Source: Henriciella sp. (GTDB lineage: Bacteria; Pseudomonadota; Alphaproteobacteria; Caulobacterales; Hyphomonadaceae). From it: a stretch of 64,000 nucleotides of DNA. The stretch spans positions 124,001-188,000 of the forward strand of contig JABSPZ010000009.1 of assembly GCA_013213785.1 (NCBI GenBank). The letters are read 5' to 3'. The notes under the pieces were generated by a model. It saw only the letters and a list, made by a program, of their open reading frames with translations. It did no database searches and was not told the DNA's origin. A program made the position numbers and the translations under genes. How positions within the stretch are numbered: position 1 is the first letter of the stretch; each line of letters begins with the position of its first letter. Shown here one piece after another: positions 34,729 through 42,722 of this stretch.

Positions 34729-34823
34729 GGAGGCTGGCGGTGGACGAACTCCTCGCCAACCGGGTCAGGTCGGGAACGAAGCAGCCCTAACGAGTTTTCC
34801 GTTCGGGTCACTGTCCAGTCTCC
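34729..34823 (+). ncRNA. ffs: Signal recognition particle RNA, small bacterial type
   Basis: The 4.5S RNA that binds Ffh. GGAGGCTGG (34729-34737) pairs with CCAGTCTCC (34815-34823) with one G-U. The apical domain-IV core GGTCAGGTCGGGAACGAAGC, followed by AGCCCTAACG, is the Ffh-binding internal loop and tetraloop. Located 81 bp before dnaX on the same strand, a common arrangement in alphaproteobacteria. Confidence 0.95.
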
Positions 34824-34904
34824 ACTCTCATGCGCTCCTGATTGAATACGAAATGCGGATATTTGGTTGCCGCTTCCCCCGAGTCCCTGCCATAAGCTCT
34901 TATC

Positions 34905-36650
34905 ATGAGCGACACGCCCGAAACCCCTGAAGACGACGAACGCGACGACGCGACGTTCTCCATGTTTGGAGAGGCAGAGATGGGCGCGCCGCAGGATGAA
35001 GGCTACCAGGTTCTTGCTCGGAAATACCGCCCACGATTGTTCTCGGACCTGATTGGTCAGGAAGCGATGGTTCGGACGCTGACCAATGCGTTTGAAACTG
35101 GTCGCGTGGCACATGCTTTCATGCTGACGGGCGTTCGCGGCGTCGGGAAGACGACCACGGCACGGCTATTGGCGCGGGCGTTGAACTACACGCGTGACGG
35201 CAGTGATAAGCCGAGCATGAGCCTCGATCCGCCGGGCGATTTCTGTTCGGCGATTATGGCGGGCAACCATCCCGATGTCTTGGAGCTTGATGCGGCGTCT
35301 CGGACCGGGGTCGCTGATATGCGCGAGCTACTGGACGGCGTGCGATACGCGCCCGTTGCCTCACGCCATAAAGTCTACATCATTGACGAAGTTCACATGC
35401 TCTCTACCGCGTCGTTCAATGCTTTGTTGAAGACGCTGGAAGAACCACCGCCACATGTGAAATTCATTTTCGCGACCACTGAAATCCGTAAAGTTCCAAT
35501 CACGGTCCTGTCGCGCTGTCAGCGCTTCGATCTAAAGCGACTGGAGAGCGGCGAGCTATCGAAACATCTCGCGAAAATTGCCGAACGCGAAAGCGCGAAT
35601 GTCTCTGAAGAAGGGCTCGCTTTGATTGCCCGTGCGGCGGAAGGGGCCGTTCGCGACGGCCTTTCAATTCTGGACCAGGCCATCGTTCAGGCACTTGACG
35701 GTGATCAAGTCACCGGAGAGCGTGTTCGCGATATGCTCGGACTGGGAGATCGATTGCGGCTGCTCGACGCATTTGAATTTGCCATTCAAGGCGAAGCTCA
35801 AAAGGCCGTTGAAGAGGTTGCAGATCAAGTTCGGGCCGGCGCGGATCCTTTGGTCATCCTCAAAGACATGCTCGAGATCGCCGCGGATATCGCCACGGTG
35901 CAGGCAGCGGGGAACAATTACCAGTTGCCAGGCCCTGCCGATTGGACGAAGCGCACGCATGAACTTGCGGCGGCGCTGACACCGGCGCAGGCGCAGCGCA
36001 ATTGGCAAATTCTTCTGTCCGGTTATCGCGACACTCAAACCGCGCCTGAGGCTGATACCGCCCTGCGTATGGTTGTGCTGCGTTTGGTGACCGCGGCTCG
36101 CTTGCCGAGCCCAGAAGAGGCGGCGCGGATGCTGAGCGGGGGAGGGGCCTCGGGCGCGCCGGGAAAGCCTAGCGCCGCACCAGACTCGCCTTCGGGCGGA
36201 TCCCAATCCGTTGTTCAATTGGTCCAGCCATCTGAGGCCAAGATGGCAAGCTTCCGGGATGTTCTTGATCACCTGGATTCACGGAAAGAGGCTCGGTTAT
36301 GGGGCGAGGCGCGAAAGTACATCCGGGCTGAGAATTTCAAGCCAGGCCGATTGGTCTGTGCGGTGGATCCTGGCGCGCCGCGCGATCTTTTGCGACGGCT
36401 GACCGATTTCCTCGAATATGAAACGGACATGGACTGGGACGTGCTCCTGTCTGAGTCCGGGGTGGAAACGCAAAAAGAAAAAGAGACACGAGAGCGCAAG
36501 GAAGTACTGGAGGATGCCGCTCAGCATCCTGACGTCGCAGCCGCTCTCGCAGCCATTCCGGGCGCCGAAGTCGTGGACGTACAGAACAGCGCCCCTCTTG
36601 ATCCAGCGACCCTCACAGACAATGTCGTGCCCCTGAAGCGAACCTCTTAA
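34905..36650 (+). CDS. dnaX: DNA polymerase III subunits gamma/tau
   Basis: A 581-residue clamp-loader ATPase. A 32-residue acidic N-terminal extension precedes YQVLARKYRPRLFSDLIGQE. Walker A is GVRGVGKTT, Walker B VYIIDEVHML, and the SRC sensor motif is SRCQRFDLKR. The four-cysteine zinc module of E. coli is reduced to one cysteine (GDFCSAIMAGNHP). A Gly/Pro/Ser linker near residue 410 leads to a C-terminal domain. No A-rich slippery heptamer in the right phase is visible, so a separate gamma form is not supported. Followed 19 bp later by ybaB. Confidence 0.95.
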   Translation: MSDTPETPEDDERDDATFSMFGEAEMGAPQDEGYQVLARKYRPRLFSDLIGQEAMVRTLTNAFETGRVAHAFMLTGVRGVGKTTTARLLARALNYTRDGSDKPSMSLDPPGDFCSAIMAGNHPDVLELDAASRTGVADMRELLDGVRYAPVASRHKVYIIDEVHMLSTASFNALLKTLEEPPPHVKFIFATTEIRKVPITVLSRCQRFDLKRLESGELSKHLAKIAERESANVSEEGLALIARAAEGAVRDGLSILDQAIVQALDGDQVTGERVRDMLGLGDRLRLLDAFEFAIQGEAQKAVEEVADQVRAGADPLVILKDMLEIAADIATVQAAGNNYQLPGPADWTKRTHELAAALTPAQAQRNWQILLSGYRDTQTAPEADTALRMVVLRLVTAARLPSPEEAARMLSGGGASGAPGKPSAAPDSPSGGSQSVVQLVQPSEAKMASFRDVLDHLDSRKEARLWGEARKYIRAENFKPGRLVCAVDPGAPRDLLRRLTDFLEYETDMDWDVLLSESGVETQKEKETRERKEVLEDAAQHPDVAAALAAIPGAEVVDVQNSAPLDPATLTDNVVPLKRTS

Positions 36651-36669
36651 GGCTTAGAAAGACGAGACA

Positions 36670-36993
36670 ATGACCGACCTCACAAAGATCATGCAGCAGG
36701 CGCAGGAAATGCAGGCCAAGATGCAGGAGGCGCAAGCCAAGATCGAAGAGACTGAGGCCGAAGGCATTGCAGGCGCTGGCCTGGTTTCTGTGACCCTCAA
36801 GGGCAAAGGCGAACTCGTCTCGATCACGATTGATCCCTCGCTGATGAGCGATGAAGCTGAAATCGTTGAAGACTTGGTGAAAGCGGCTCATCGCGAGGCG
36901 CGTAAGAACCTAGATCAAGCGATGGAAAACGCCATGAAAGAGGCCACGGCAGGCTTTGGCGGTATGATGCCTGGCTTCAAAATGCCGTTCTAG
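36670..36993 (+). CDS. ybaB: YbaB/EbfC nucleoid-associated protein
   Basis: A 107-residue dimeric DNA-binding protein. The N-terminal coiled helix MTDLTKIMQQAQEMQAKMQE, the middle LVSVTLKGKGELVSITIDPSLM sheet and the C-terminal glycine/methionine-rich tail match the family. It sits after dnaX as in most proteobacteria, but recR does not follow; instead three minus-strand genes intervene. Its stop overlaps the convergent antiporter gene's stop by four bases. Confidence 0.94.
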   Translation: MTDLTKIMQQAQEMQAKMQEAQAKIEETEAEGIAGAGLVSVTLKGKGELVSITIDPSLMSDEAEIVEDLVKAAHREARKNLDQAMENAMKEATAGFGGMMPGFKMPF

Positions 36994-38741
36994 TCTTTCG
37001 GATCGTCCGGCTTCTCAGTCGCCATACGATACTCCGTTTCGCGCTCTGATGTGATGAGCGTTTGCACGGCTTCGCTCTCATAGCCCATTTGCTCAAGGGC
37101 ACGCGCGGACATTTGCAATCCCGCTTCAATCGCGTCGGGAATGACGAAGGTTGCGCCTGCTTGGTATAAGAGCTGAGCGTGATCGGCGTCGCGGGCACGG
37201 GCGAGAATTGGAACATCCGGCCGGGAGTGCCGCGCTGATTTGACCATGCTCTCAGCGCTGAGCTGATTGTCCAAGGTTACCACGACCAGTCCGGCATGCG
37301 CGAGCCCAGCCTTTTGAAGGACCTCTTTGCGCCCACCATCTCCGAAATAGATCTGGCGCCCAAGCGCACGCTGGTGTGAAACGGTTTTTGGATTGGTGTC
37401 GAGGCCAACGATTTCGGCTTGTTCCCGTTCCAAGATATGCGTCACAGCGCGGCCGACGCGTCCTAGTCCTGCGACAATGATATGGCCCTCATTGGCGCTG
37501 AAATCGCTTGGGATTTGATGAGAGGGCGGCGCGGATGAAGACACTTTCGCGAGCCAGATACCCAAGCGCCAACTGGCAGGAATTACCAGCATAGAGAGCG
37601 CGACGATCGCGGTGACAATGGCTGAGGTTCTGACAGCAATCGACCCCGCGGCCAATCCAGCGCCGGCAATGACGAATGCAAATTCTCCTGCTGGCGCGAG
37701 CAGGAAGGAGGTCTCCAGAGATGTTGCTGTATCGCCTGCGAATATGCGAACGGCGATAAAAGCCAGGATCGCTTTGATGATCAACATGGCGATCAGCCCA
37801 CCTAAGACGATTTGCCAATTGTCGAGGACGACAGACAGGTCGATCGCGAGGCCGACCGTCATGAAAAACAACCCCAGGAGGAGGCCTTTAAAGGGTTCCA
37901 AATCGATCTCTGTTTGGTGCTTAAACTCTGTCTCGCCCAGCAAGAGGCCCGCAAGAAATGCTCCCAATGCGAGCGACAGGCCGGCATTATAGGTGATCAC
38001 TGAGGCCCCAACTACGGTCAGCAAAGTGATGGCCATCAGGAAGTCGCGGCCCCCTGCATTGACGGCGAGTCTGAACAGATGGCGCAGCAAGTATCGCCCA
38101 ATCGCGATAATCACGATCAGCGCAAGCAAGCCATTGAACAACGCTTGGATGAGAACCGTGGAGAGGTCGGCCTCGCCCCGGCTCGCCGTGAAGCCTACAA
38201 AAATCAGAATCGGCGCAACCAAAATGTCTTGAAACAGCAACACGCCGAGCGAACTGCGCCCGACCGGGGTCGCCGCTTTCTTATTCTCGACCATCAATTG
38301 CATGACGATAGCTGTGGACGAAAGTGCCAGCGCCAGGCCTATGATTGCAGCTTCGGTGGCGGGCAGGCCAAATAAGTACAGCCCATAGCCAATCACCACG
38401 GCGCTCAAAATAGCCTGCACCGTGCCGGCACCAAACACCGTTCGTTTCAATGCCCAGAGTTTTTGAAATGAGAGTTCTAACCCTAAGAGAAACAGTAGGA
38501 ACAGCACGCCAAGCTCTGCGAGCGGTGCGGCGGCGGCGGGGTCTGAAATGGTGACATACTCTAGAATAGGAACCTGGTCGCTGAACGCGCTGAACCCGCT
38601 CGGTCCCAATGCGACACCCGCAAGAATGAATCCGACCACGGCCGGCAGTTTGGCTGCTCTTAAAACAGGGACGACAAGGCCCGCCGCGACGAAGAAGACC
38701 AGCGCGTCTTTAATCAGCGCTTCTTGGCCTCCATGCACCAT
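36990..38741 (-). CDS. CPA2-family cation:proton antiporter with TrkA-N domain (KefB/KefC-like)
   Basis: A 583-residue inner-membrane protein. Residues 1-400 form a 12- or 13-helix Na+/H+ exchanger domain (ALALSSTAIVMQLM and LGAFLAGLLLGE are typical); residues 415-540 form a TrkA-N/RCK domain with Rossmann motif IIVAGLGRVGRAV that binds nucleotide. It probably exchanges K+ for H+ and may be gated by glutathione or NADH. GGAG precedes the ATG. Lies between ybaB and the TetR-P450 pair. Confidence 0.92.
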   Translation of the reverse strand: MVHGGQEALIKDALVFFVAAGLVVPVLRAAKLPAVVGFILAGVALGPSGFSAFSDQVPILEYVTISDPAAAAPLAELGVLFLLFLLGLELSFQKLWALKRTVFGAGTVQAILSAVVIGYGLYLFGLPATEAAIIGLALALSSTAIVMQLMVENKKAATPVGRSSLGVLLFQDILVAPILIFVGFTASRGEADLSTVLIQALFNGLLALIVIIAIGRYLLRHLFRLAVNAGGRDFLMAITLLTVVGASVITYNAGLSLALGAFLAGLLLGETEFKHQTEIDLEPFKGLLLGLFFMTVGLAIDLSVVLDNWQIVLGGLIAMLIIKAILAFIAVRIFAGDTATSLETSFLLAPAGEFAFVIAGAGLAAGSIAVRTSAIVTAIVALSMLVIPASWRLGIWLAKVSSSAPPSHQIPSDFSANEGHIIVAGLGRVGRAVTHILEREQAEIVGLDTNPKTVSHQRALGRQIYFGDGGRKEVLQKAGLAHAGLVVVTLDNQLSAESMVKSARHSRPDVPILARARDADHAQLLYQAGATFVIPDAIEAGLQMSARALEQMGYESEAVQTLITSERETEYRMATEKPDDPKD

Positions 38742-38835
38742 CGTGGGCTCCTCCGGTTTGTGTCCCTCAGATCGATGTTAGACCGTTCGTCCCATAGAGG
38801 AAGAGGTTTCGGTCGGAACAGGACAAAAAGCCCGT

Positions 38836-39471
38836 CTATGCCGTTTCCAACGCCGTCTCTAAAGCACTCTGAAGGGTATTGCGTGCCGACTGGGTCAAGG
38901 CTTGCTCGAATAGGGTTAGATGCTGTTCCACAGATGCGCGGACAGCACCTGAGCCGATATCGCTGTCCTGGCCGCTCTCACGCAAGAACTCCAAATGGTA
39001 GCGCAGGATAAGGACGCTATTGGTTGCGAGCGCGGGAATGCGCTGCGGGTCCAGATTCATATGCTCGCCCTTGATCATACCATGGAAAAAAGTCTGAAAC
39101 TGTGCCTGTGTGTCCCGGTAGATCCCCGGCAACCGCTCGAGCAAGTTATCTGTATGCTCGCCATAATCGGCTTGGTCACGATAGAGAAAGCGATATTGGC
39201 GGATCTCTGAAATCAATGCGAACAGCATGTCGGCATATTCCTGCAAGATGATCTCAGGATCGCTCGGAAGCAGCGCCAGGCGGTCTTCAACGTCCACCAA
39301 AAACTGTTCGGCAATGGCTTCAAGAAGCGCGCGCTTGTTTTTGAAGTGGTACCAAAGATTACCTTCAGCAATGCCGCATTCAGAGGCGAGCTCTGCCGTC
39401 GTGACATTGCCAAAGCGACGCGCGTTGAAGAGCTCGCGCGCCGTTTCTAGAATTCGATCTTTTGTCTTCAT
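38836..39471 (-). CDS. TetR-family regulator of the P450 operon
   Basis: A 211-residue TetR regulator: HTH NVTTAELASECGIAEGNLWYHFKNKRALLEA with the C-terminal helical domain. ATG shares one base with the P450 stop (TGATG), so it is translated with the P450 and probably autoregulates the operon. A TTAGGG-N6-CCCTAA inverted repeat lies just upstream of the operon's first gene. Confidence 0.9.
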   Translation of the reverse strand: MKTKDRILETARELFNARRFGNVTTAELASECGIAEGNLWYHFKNKRALLEAIAEQFLVDVEDRLALLPSDPEIILQEYADMLFALISEIRQYRFLYRDQADYGEHTDNLLERLPGIYRDTQAQFQTFFHGMIKGEHMNLDPQRIPALATNSVLILRYHLEFLRESGQDSDIGSGAVRASVEQHLTLFEQALTQSARNTLQSALETALETA

Positions 39472-40730
39472 CAGGCCTTCGCGTGCAAAACCACGGGCAC
39501 GTTTGTGTAGCCCATAACAAAGTTCGATAGGACGCGCTCTGGTTCGCCGACCAATTCAACGCGGTCGAACCGGTTGAGGATCTCTTCCCAAAGAATGCGC
39601 AGCTGCATCTCGCCGACGCGATTGCCCATGCAGCGATGGACGCCGAAGCCGAAAGAGAGATGGCGGCGCGCATTGGGACGATCGATCCAGAATCGGTCTG
39701 GATCTTCGATCACCGTCTCATCACGGTTGCCCGAGACGTACCACATGACGACCTTGTCGCCCTTTCTGATCTGCTTGCCTCCGAGCTCAATGTCTTCCAG
39801 CGCTGTGCGCCGCATATGACCGAGCGGGGTTTGGAAGCGAATGATCTCTGACACCATGTTTGGGATCAGTGCGGGATCAGACTTGAGCTTGGTGAACTCA
39901 TCCGGATTGCGGTTGAGCTCAACCACGCCGGCGCTGATCGAATTTCGCGTCGTGTCATTTCCGCCAACGATCAGGAGGATCAGATTGCCCAAAAACTCCT
40001 GCGGATCATTGACCATGTCCGCGGTTTCAGGATTGTGCGCCAGCAGTGAAATGAAATCGAACTTTTTCGGCTGTGCGGCGCGTTCCTGCCAGAGCCGCGC
40101 AAAGTAAGCATAGCATTCTTCCAGGGTGCGCATGCGCGCATCCATATCGACTTCGATACCCACGGTTTCGGACGTTGTCGCGACATCAGACCAATAGGGT
40201 AGGAGGTGTCGATCTTCGAACGGGAAGTCGAAGAGGGTGGCCAGCATTTGCGTCGTCAGTTCCTTCGACACCAGCTCAACCCAATTGAACTCTTCGCCGA
40301 CGGGAAGGCTATCGAGAATGTTGCATACCCGCTGGCGGATAAGCGCTTCGATCTCTGAGAGCTGAGAGGGCGCAACGGCCGGGCTAACGGTTTTGCGCTG
40401 TACGACGTGGTTTGGACCATCCATCGCAATGAACATTGGCGTTTCCATGCCTTCGGGCGCATCCCCGATGACAATATTGTCTTGCGATGAAAACACTTTG
40501 TGATTGGAGTCGACCGCAACGATGTCTTGATACCGGGTCACGGACCAATACGGGCCAAACGGGCTTTCAGGACAATAATGGATCGGATCCTCATCGCGCA
40601 GTCGCTTGAAATATGCACCTTGCTTGTTCGCCTCGAAAATCTCGGCTTTCGAAACGTCTAGGGTTTTTAAGTCCAAGCTATAGGGATCTGGGATCCCTGA
40701 ATCGTCCCAAGTGTGTGCTGTATCGGCCAA
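39471..40730 (-). CDS. Cytochrome P450, CYP153-like
   Basis: A 419-residue soluble P450. The heme loop is FGFGVHRCMG, the I-helix LLIVGGNDTTRNSIS, and the central stretch ALIPNMVSEIIRFQTPLGHM plus KGDKVVMWYVSGNRDETVI closely resemble CYP153 alkane/fatty-acid terminal hydroxylases. Ferredoxin and ferredoxin reductase partners are not adjacent. The start is TTG, with GGAGG five to ten bases upstream. Followed by its TetR in the same transcript. Confidence 0.88.
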   Translation of the reverse strand: MADTAHTWDDSGIPDPYSLDLKTLDVSKAEIFEANKQGAYFKRLRDEDPIHYCPESPFGPYWSVTRYQDIVAVDSNHKVFSSQDNIVIGDAPEGMETPMFIAMDGPNHVVQRKTVSPAVAPSQLSEIEALIRQRVCNILDSLPVGEEFNWVELVSKELTTQMLATLFDFPFEDRHLLPYWSDVATTSETVGIEVDMDARMRTLEECYAYFARLWQERAAQPKKFDFISLLAHNPETADMVNDPQEFLGNLILLIVGGNDTTRNSISAGVVELNRNPDEFTKLKSDPALIPNMVSEIIRFQTPLGHMRRTALEDIELGGKQIRKGDKVVMWYVSGNRDETVIEDPDRFWIDRPNARRHLSFGFGVHRCMGNRVGEMQLRILWEEILNRFDRVELVGEPERVLSNFVMGYTNVPVVLHAKA

Positions 40731-40753
40731 TGTTTCCTCCGGTTTTTATATAA

Positions 40754-40771
40754 TTAGGGTAATAGCCCTAA
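40754..40771. promoter_or_regulatory. TTAGGG-N6-CCCTAA inverted repeat upstream of the P450-tetR operon
   Basis: Perfect 6-base arms around a 6-base spacer, 24 bases upstream of the P450 start, in an AT-rich stretch likely to hold the promoter. Position and symmetry fit a TetR operator for the linked regulator. Confidence 0.6.
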
Positions 40772-40837
40772 AAATAGGATCTGCCAAGATGACGGCGAGC
40801 TCTTGCCTCCGGCGCCGAGTCCGACACATTAGCGCGC

Positions 40838-41443
40838 ATGAGCAAATCTTCCGCAGGACCAGAGATACAGCGCATGATCGACCTGATCGCGCGTTTACCG
40901 GGGCTTGGGCCTCGTTCGGCTCGGCGTGCGGCGTTGTTCCTGTTGAAACGACAAGACACGCTGTTGCGGCCTATGGCTGAGGCTCTGGCGGATGCGGCAG
41001 CTAAAATCGAACAGTGTCAGGTTTGCGGCAACTATGACACGCTGCAGCCTTGCGCGGTTTGTCAGGCGCCTGGCCGCGATGACGGGCTCATCTGTGTGGT
41101 TGAAGATGTGCCGGACCTATGGGCGTTAGAACGGGCCGCGGCGTTTCGCGGGCGCTACCACGTCCTCGGCGGTGTCATGAGCGCGCTTGATGGCGTCGGC
41201 CCTGAAGATCTGACGATTGGCATGCTGATCGATCGCGTCAAACAAGGCGGTGTTCGCGAGGTTATTCTCGCGCTGAACGCAACCGTCGATGGACAGACGA
41301 CCGCGCACTATGTGGCAGAGCGCCTTGAAGGCCTAGGCGTTGAAGTTACGCGGCTTGCGCACGGTGTGCCGGTGGGCGGAGAGCTTGATCATCTGGACGA
41401 TGGCACCTTGGCCACCGCCCTTCGGTCCCGGCGCGGCGTTTAG
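40838..41443 (+). CDS. recR: Recombination mediator protein RecR
   Basis: A 201-residue RecFOR-pathway protein. The HhH motif is in [17 protein letters not shown]; the zinc finger C-x2-C-x8-C-x2-C reads [16 protein letters not shown]; the Toprim domain contains [14 protein letters not shown] and the C-terminal Walker-B-like [11 protein letters not shown] region. All elements intact. Detached from dnaX-ybaB by about 3.8 kb. Stop overlaps the convergent PQQ dehydrogenase gene by four bases. Confidence 0.95.
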   Translation: MSKSSAGPEIQRMIDLIARLPGLGPRSARRAALFLLKRQDTLLRPMAEALADAAAKIEQCQVCGNYDTLQPCAVCQAPGRDDGLICVVEDVPDLWALERAAAFRGRYHVLGGVMSALDGVGPEDLTIGMLIDRVKQGGVREVILALNATVDGQTTAHYVAERLEGLGVEVTRLAHGVPVGGELDHLDDGTLATALRSRRGV

Positions 41444-42591
41444 CTCGCCTTTTCGATGCGGTAGATCACACCATCCAACATGTTGGTTGCGACATAGATC
41501 GCGTCCGGTGTTGAGATCACATCTCTGAAACCGGTTTGAAGATCGCTCAAGAGATCTTCGGTGTCGCCGATGGTGCCGTCTTCAGCGATATCCACGCGGA
41601 CGATTTTCTGACCGGCTGGGCCGTCCATAGCGCCGATCAAGAGATCGCCAGCCCAATCTTCGAAACCGCTGGTTTCAACAATCGCCATGCCGGAAGGAGC
41701 GATGGAGGGAACCCACTTCACGTTTGGCTGCTCCATGCCTGGCGCTTCCGTCTCATCTGTGATGATCGTCCCATCATAGTTGATGCCGTAAGTGATGGTC
41801 GGCCAACCATAATTGTTTCCAGGCTGAATCACGTTGAGCTCATCGCCGCCCTTCGGGCCGTGCTCATGCGCGATGAGAAGATCAGCGCCGGCGTGATAGA
41901 CCATGCCTTGAACGTTACGATGCCCGTAAGACCAAAGCGCTGGATTGCCTTCACCTTCAACAAACGGATTATCTGCAGGGATTGATCCATCAGGCATCAC
42001 GCGCGCGATTTTGCCGTGGAGGTTTTCTGGATTTTGAGCCTCTTCCATGTAGCGATAACCATCGCCGAGAGAGATCGCCATGGATCCATCCGGCAAAAAG
42101 GCCATGCGAGAGCCATAGTGATATGTCGTTTCACGAGGGGCACCAAGAAAGATCTCGGTGACGTCTGTCACGCTGCTAGCATCTTCGGAAAGTGTTGCTG
42201 AGATGACGGCAGTTGTATTCGTGTCACCCATATCTTTTGAGTAGCTTAAATAGAGCGTGCGGTTCGTTTCAAACGCAGGGTCGAGGGTGATGCCTAGGAG
42301 GCCGCCTTGGCCTTCAACCAAGATGTCCTCTGGTAGGCCTGTAAGGGGGGCTTCGACGAGCGCGTCACCGCGGATTAGACGTAAACGTCCTTCGCGCTCT
42401 GTGACCAGCAAATCACCATTTGGCAGCGCCGCCATGCCCCATGGGAATTCCAACGTTTCCGCAATCGGGACCAGCTTCAGGCCCGAGCTTGATGTGATTG
42501 ACCCATCTGCTTCCGCAGGTGGCGGGGCAGCTTGGCCTCCACATGCGGCGAGGCTGGATATGGCGAGAATAGAAAGACTTGAGCGCAGCAC
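41440..42591 (-). CDS. PQQ-dependent sugar dehydrogenase, Asd/YliI type, lipoprotein
   Basis: A 383-residue six-bladed beta-propeller enzyme with a lipoprotein signal ([12 protein letters not shown]). Segments [54 protein letters not shown] and SIAPSGMA match soluble aldose sugar dehydrogenases that use PQQ and Ca2+. It oxidises sugars in the periplasm if PQQ is available; no pqq synthesis operon is in the window. GTG start supported by AGGAGA. Confidence 0.9.
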   Translation of the reverse strand: MLRSSLSILAISSLAACGGQAAPPPAEADGSITSSSGLKLVPIAETLEFPWGMAALPNGDLLVTEREGRLRLIRGDALVEAPLTGLPEDILVEGQGGLLGITLDPAFETNRTLYLSYSKDMGDTNTTAVISATLSEDASSVTDVTEIFLGAPRETTYHYGSRMAFLPDGSMAISLGDGYRYMEEAQNPENLHGKIARVMPDGSIPADNPFVEGEGNPALWSYGHRNVQGMVYHAGADLLIAHEHGPKGGDELNVIQPGNNYGWPTITYGINYDGTIITDETEAPGMEQPNVKWVPSIAPSGMAIVETSGFEDWAGDLLIGAMDGPAGQKIVRVDIAEDGTIGDTEDLLSDLQTGFRDVISTPDAIYVATNMLDGVIYRIEKAS

Positions 42592-42640
42592 CTGATTATC
42601 TCCTGCAATCGAATATGAGGTCTACATAACGATTCCCGGC

Positions 42641-42676
42641 GCAAAAGAAAGAAGGGCGACCCGTACGGATCGCCCT
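42641..42676 (-). terminator. Probable terminator of the TonB-receptor gene
   Basis: On the minus strand about 47 bases after the receptor stop, AGGGCGA and TCGCCCT form a 7-bp stem with a 10-base loop, followed by a T-rich tail (TCTTTCTTTTG). Confidence 0.6.
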
Positions 42677-42722
42677 TTCCCTCTCTCCCCCGCGCATCGC
42701 GAGGGCCCCTTGTTGGCTCTTG

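Noticed and set aside
34662-35114. 150-aa minus-strand ORF
   Set aside because: It runs antisense through the SRP RNA and the dnaX start; no motif or RBS.
36460-36490. A-rich run near the dnaX 3' end as a frameshift site for a gamma form
   Set aside because: The A runs are not an A-AAA-AAG heptamer in the reading phase and lie too close to the stop to give a gamma-sized product.
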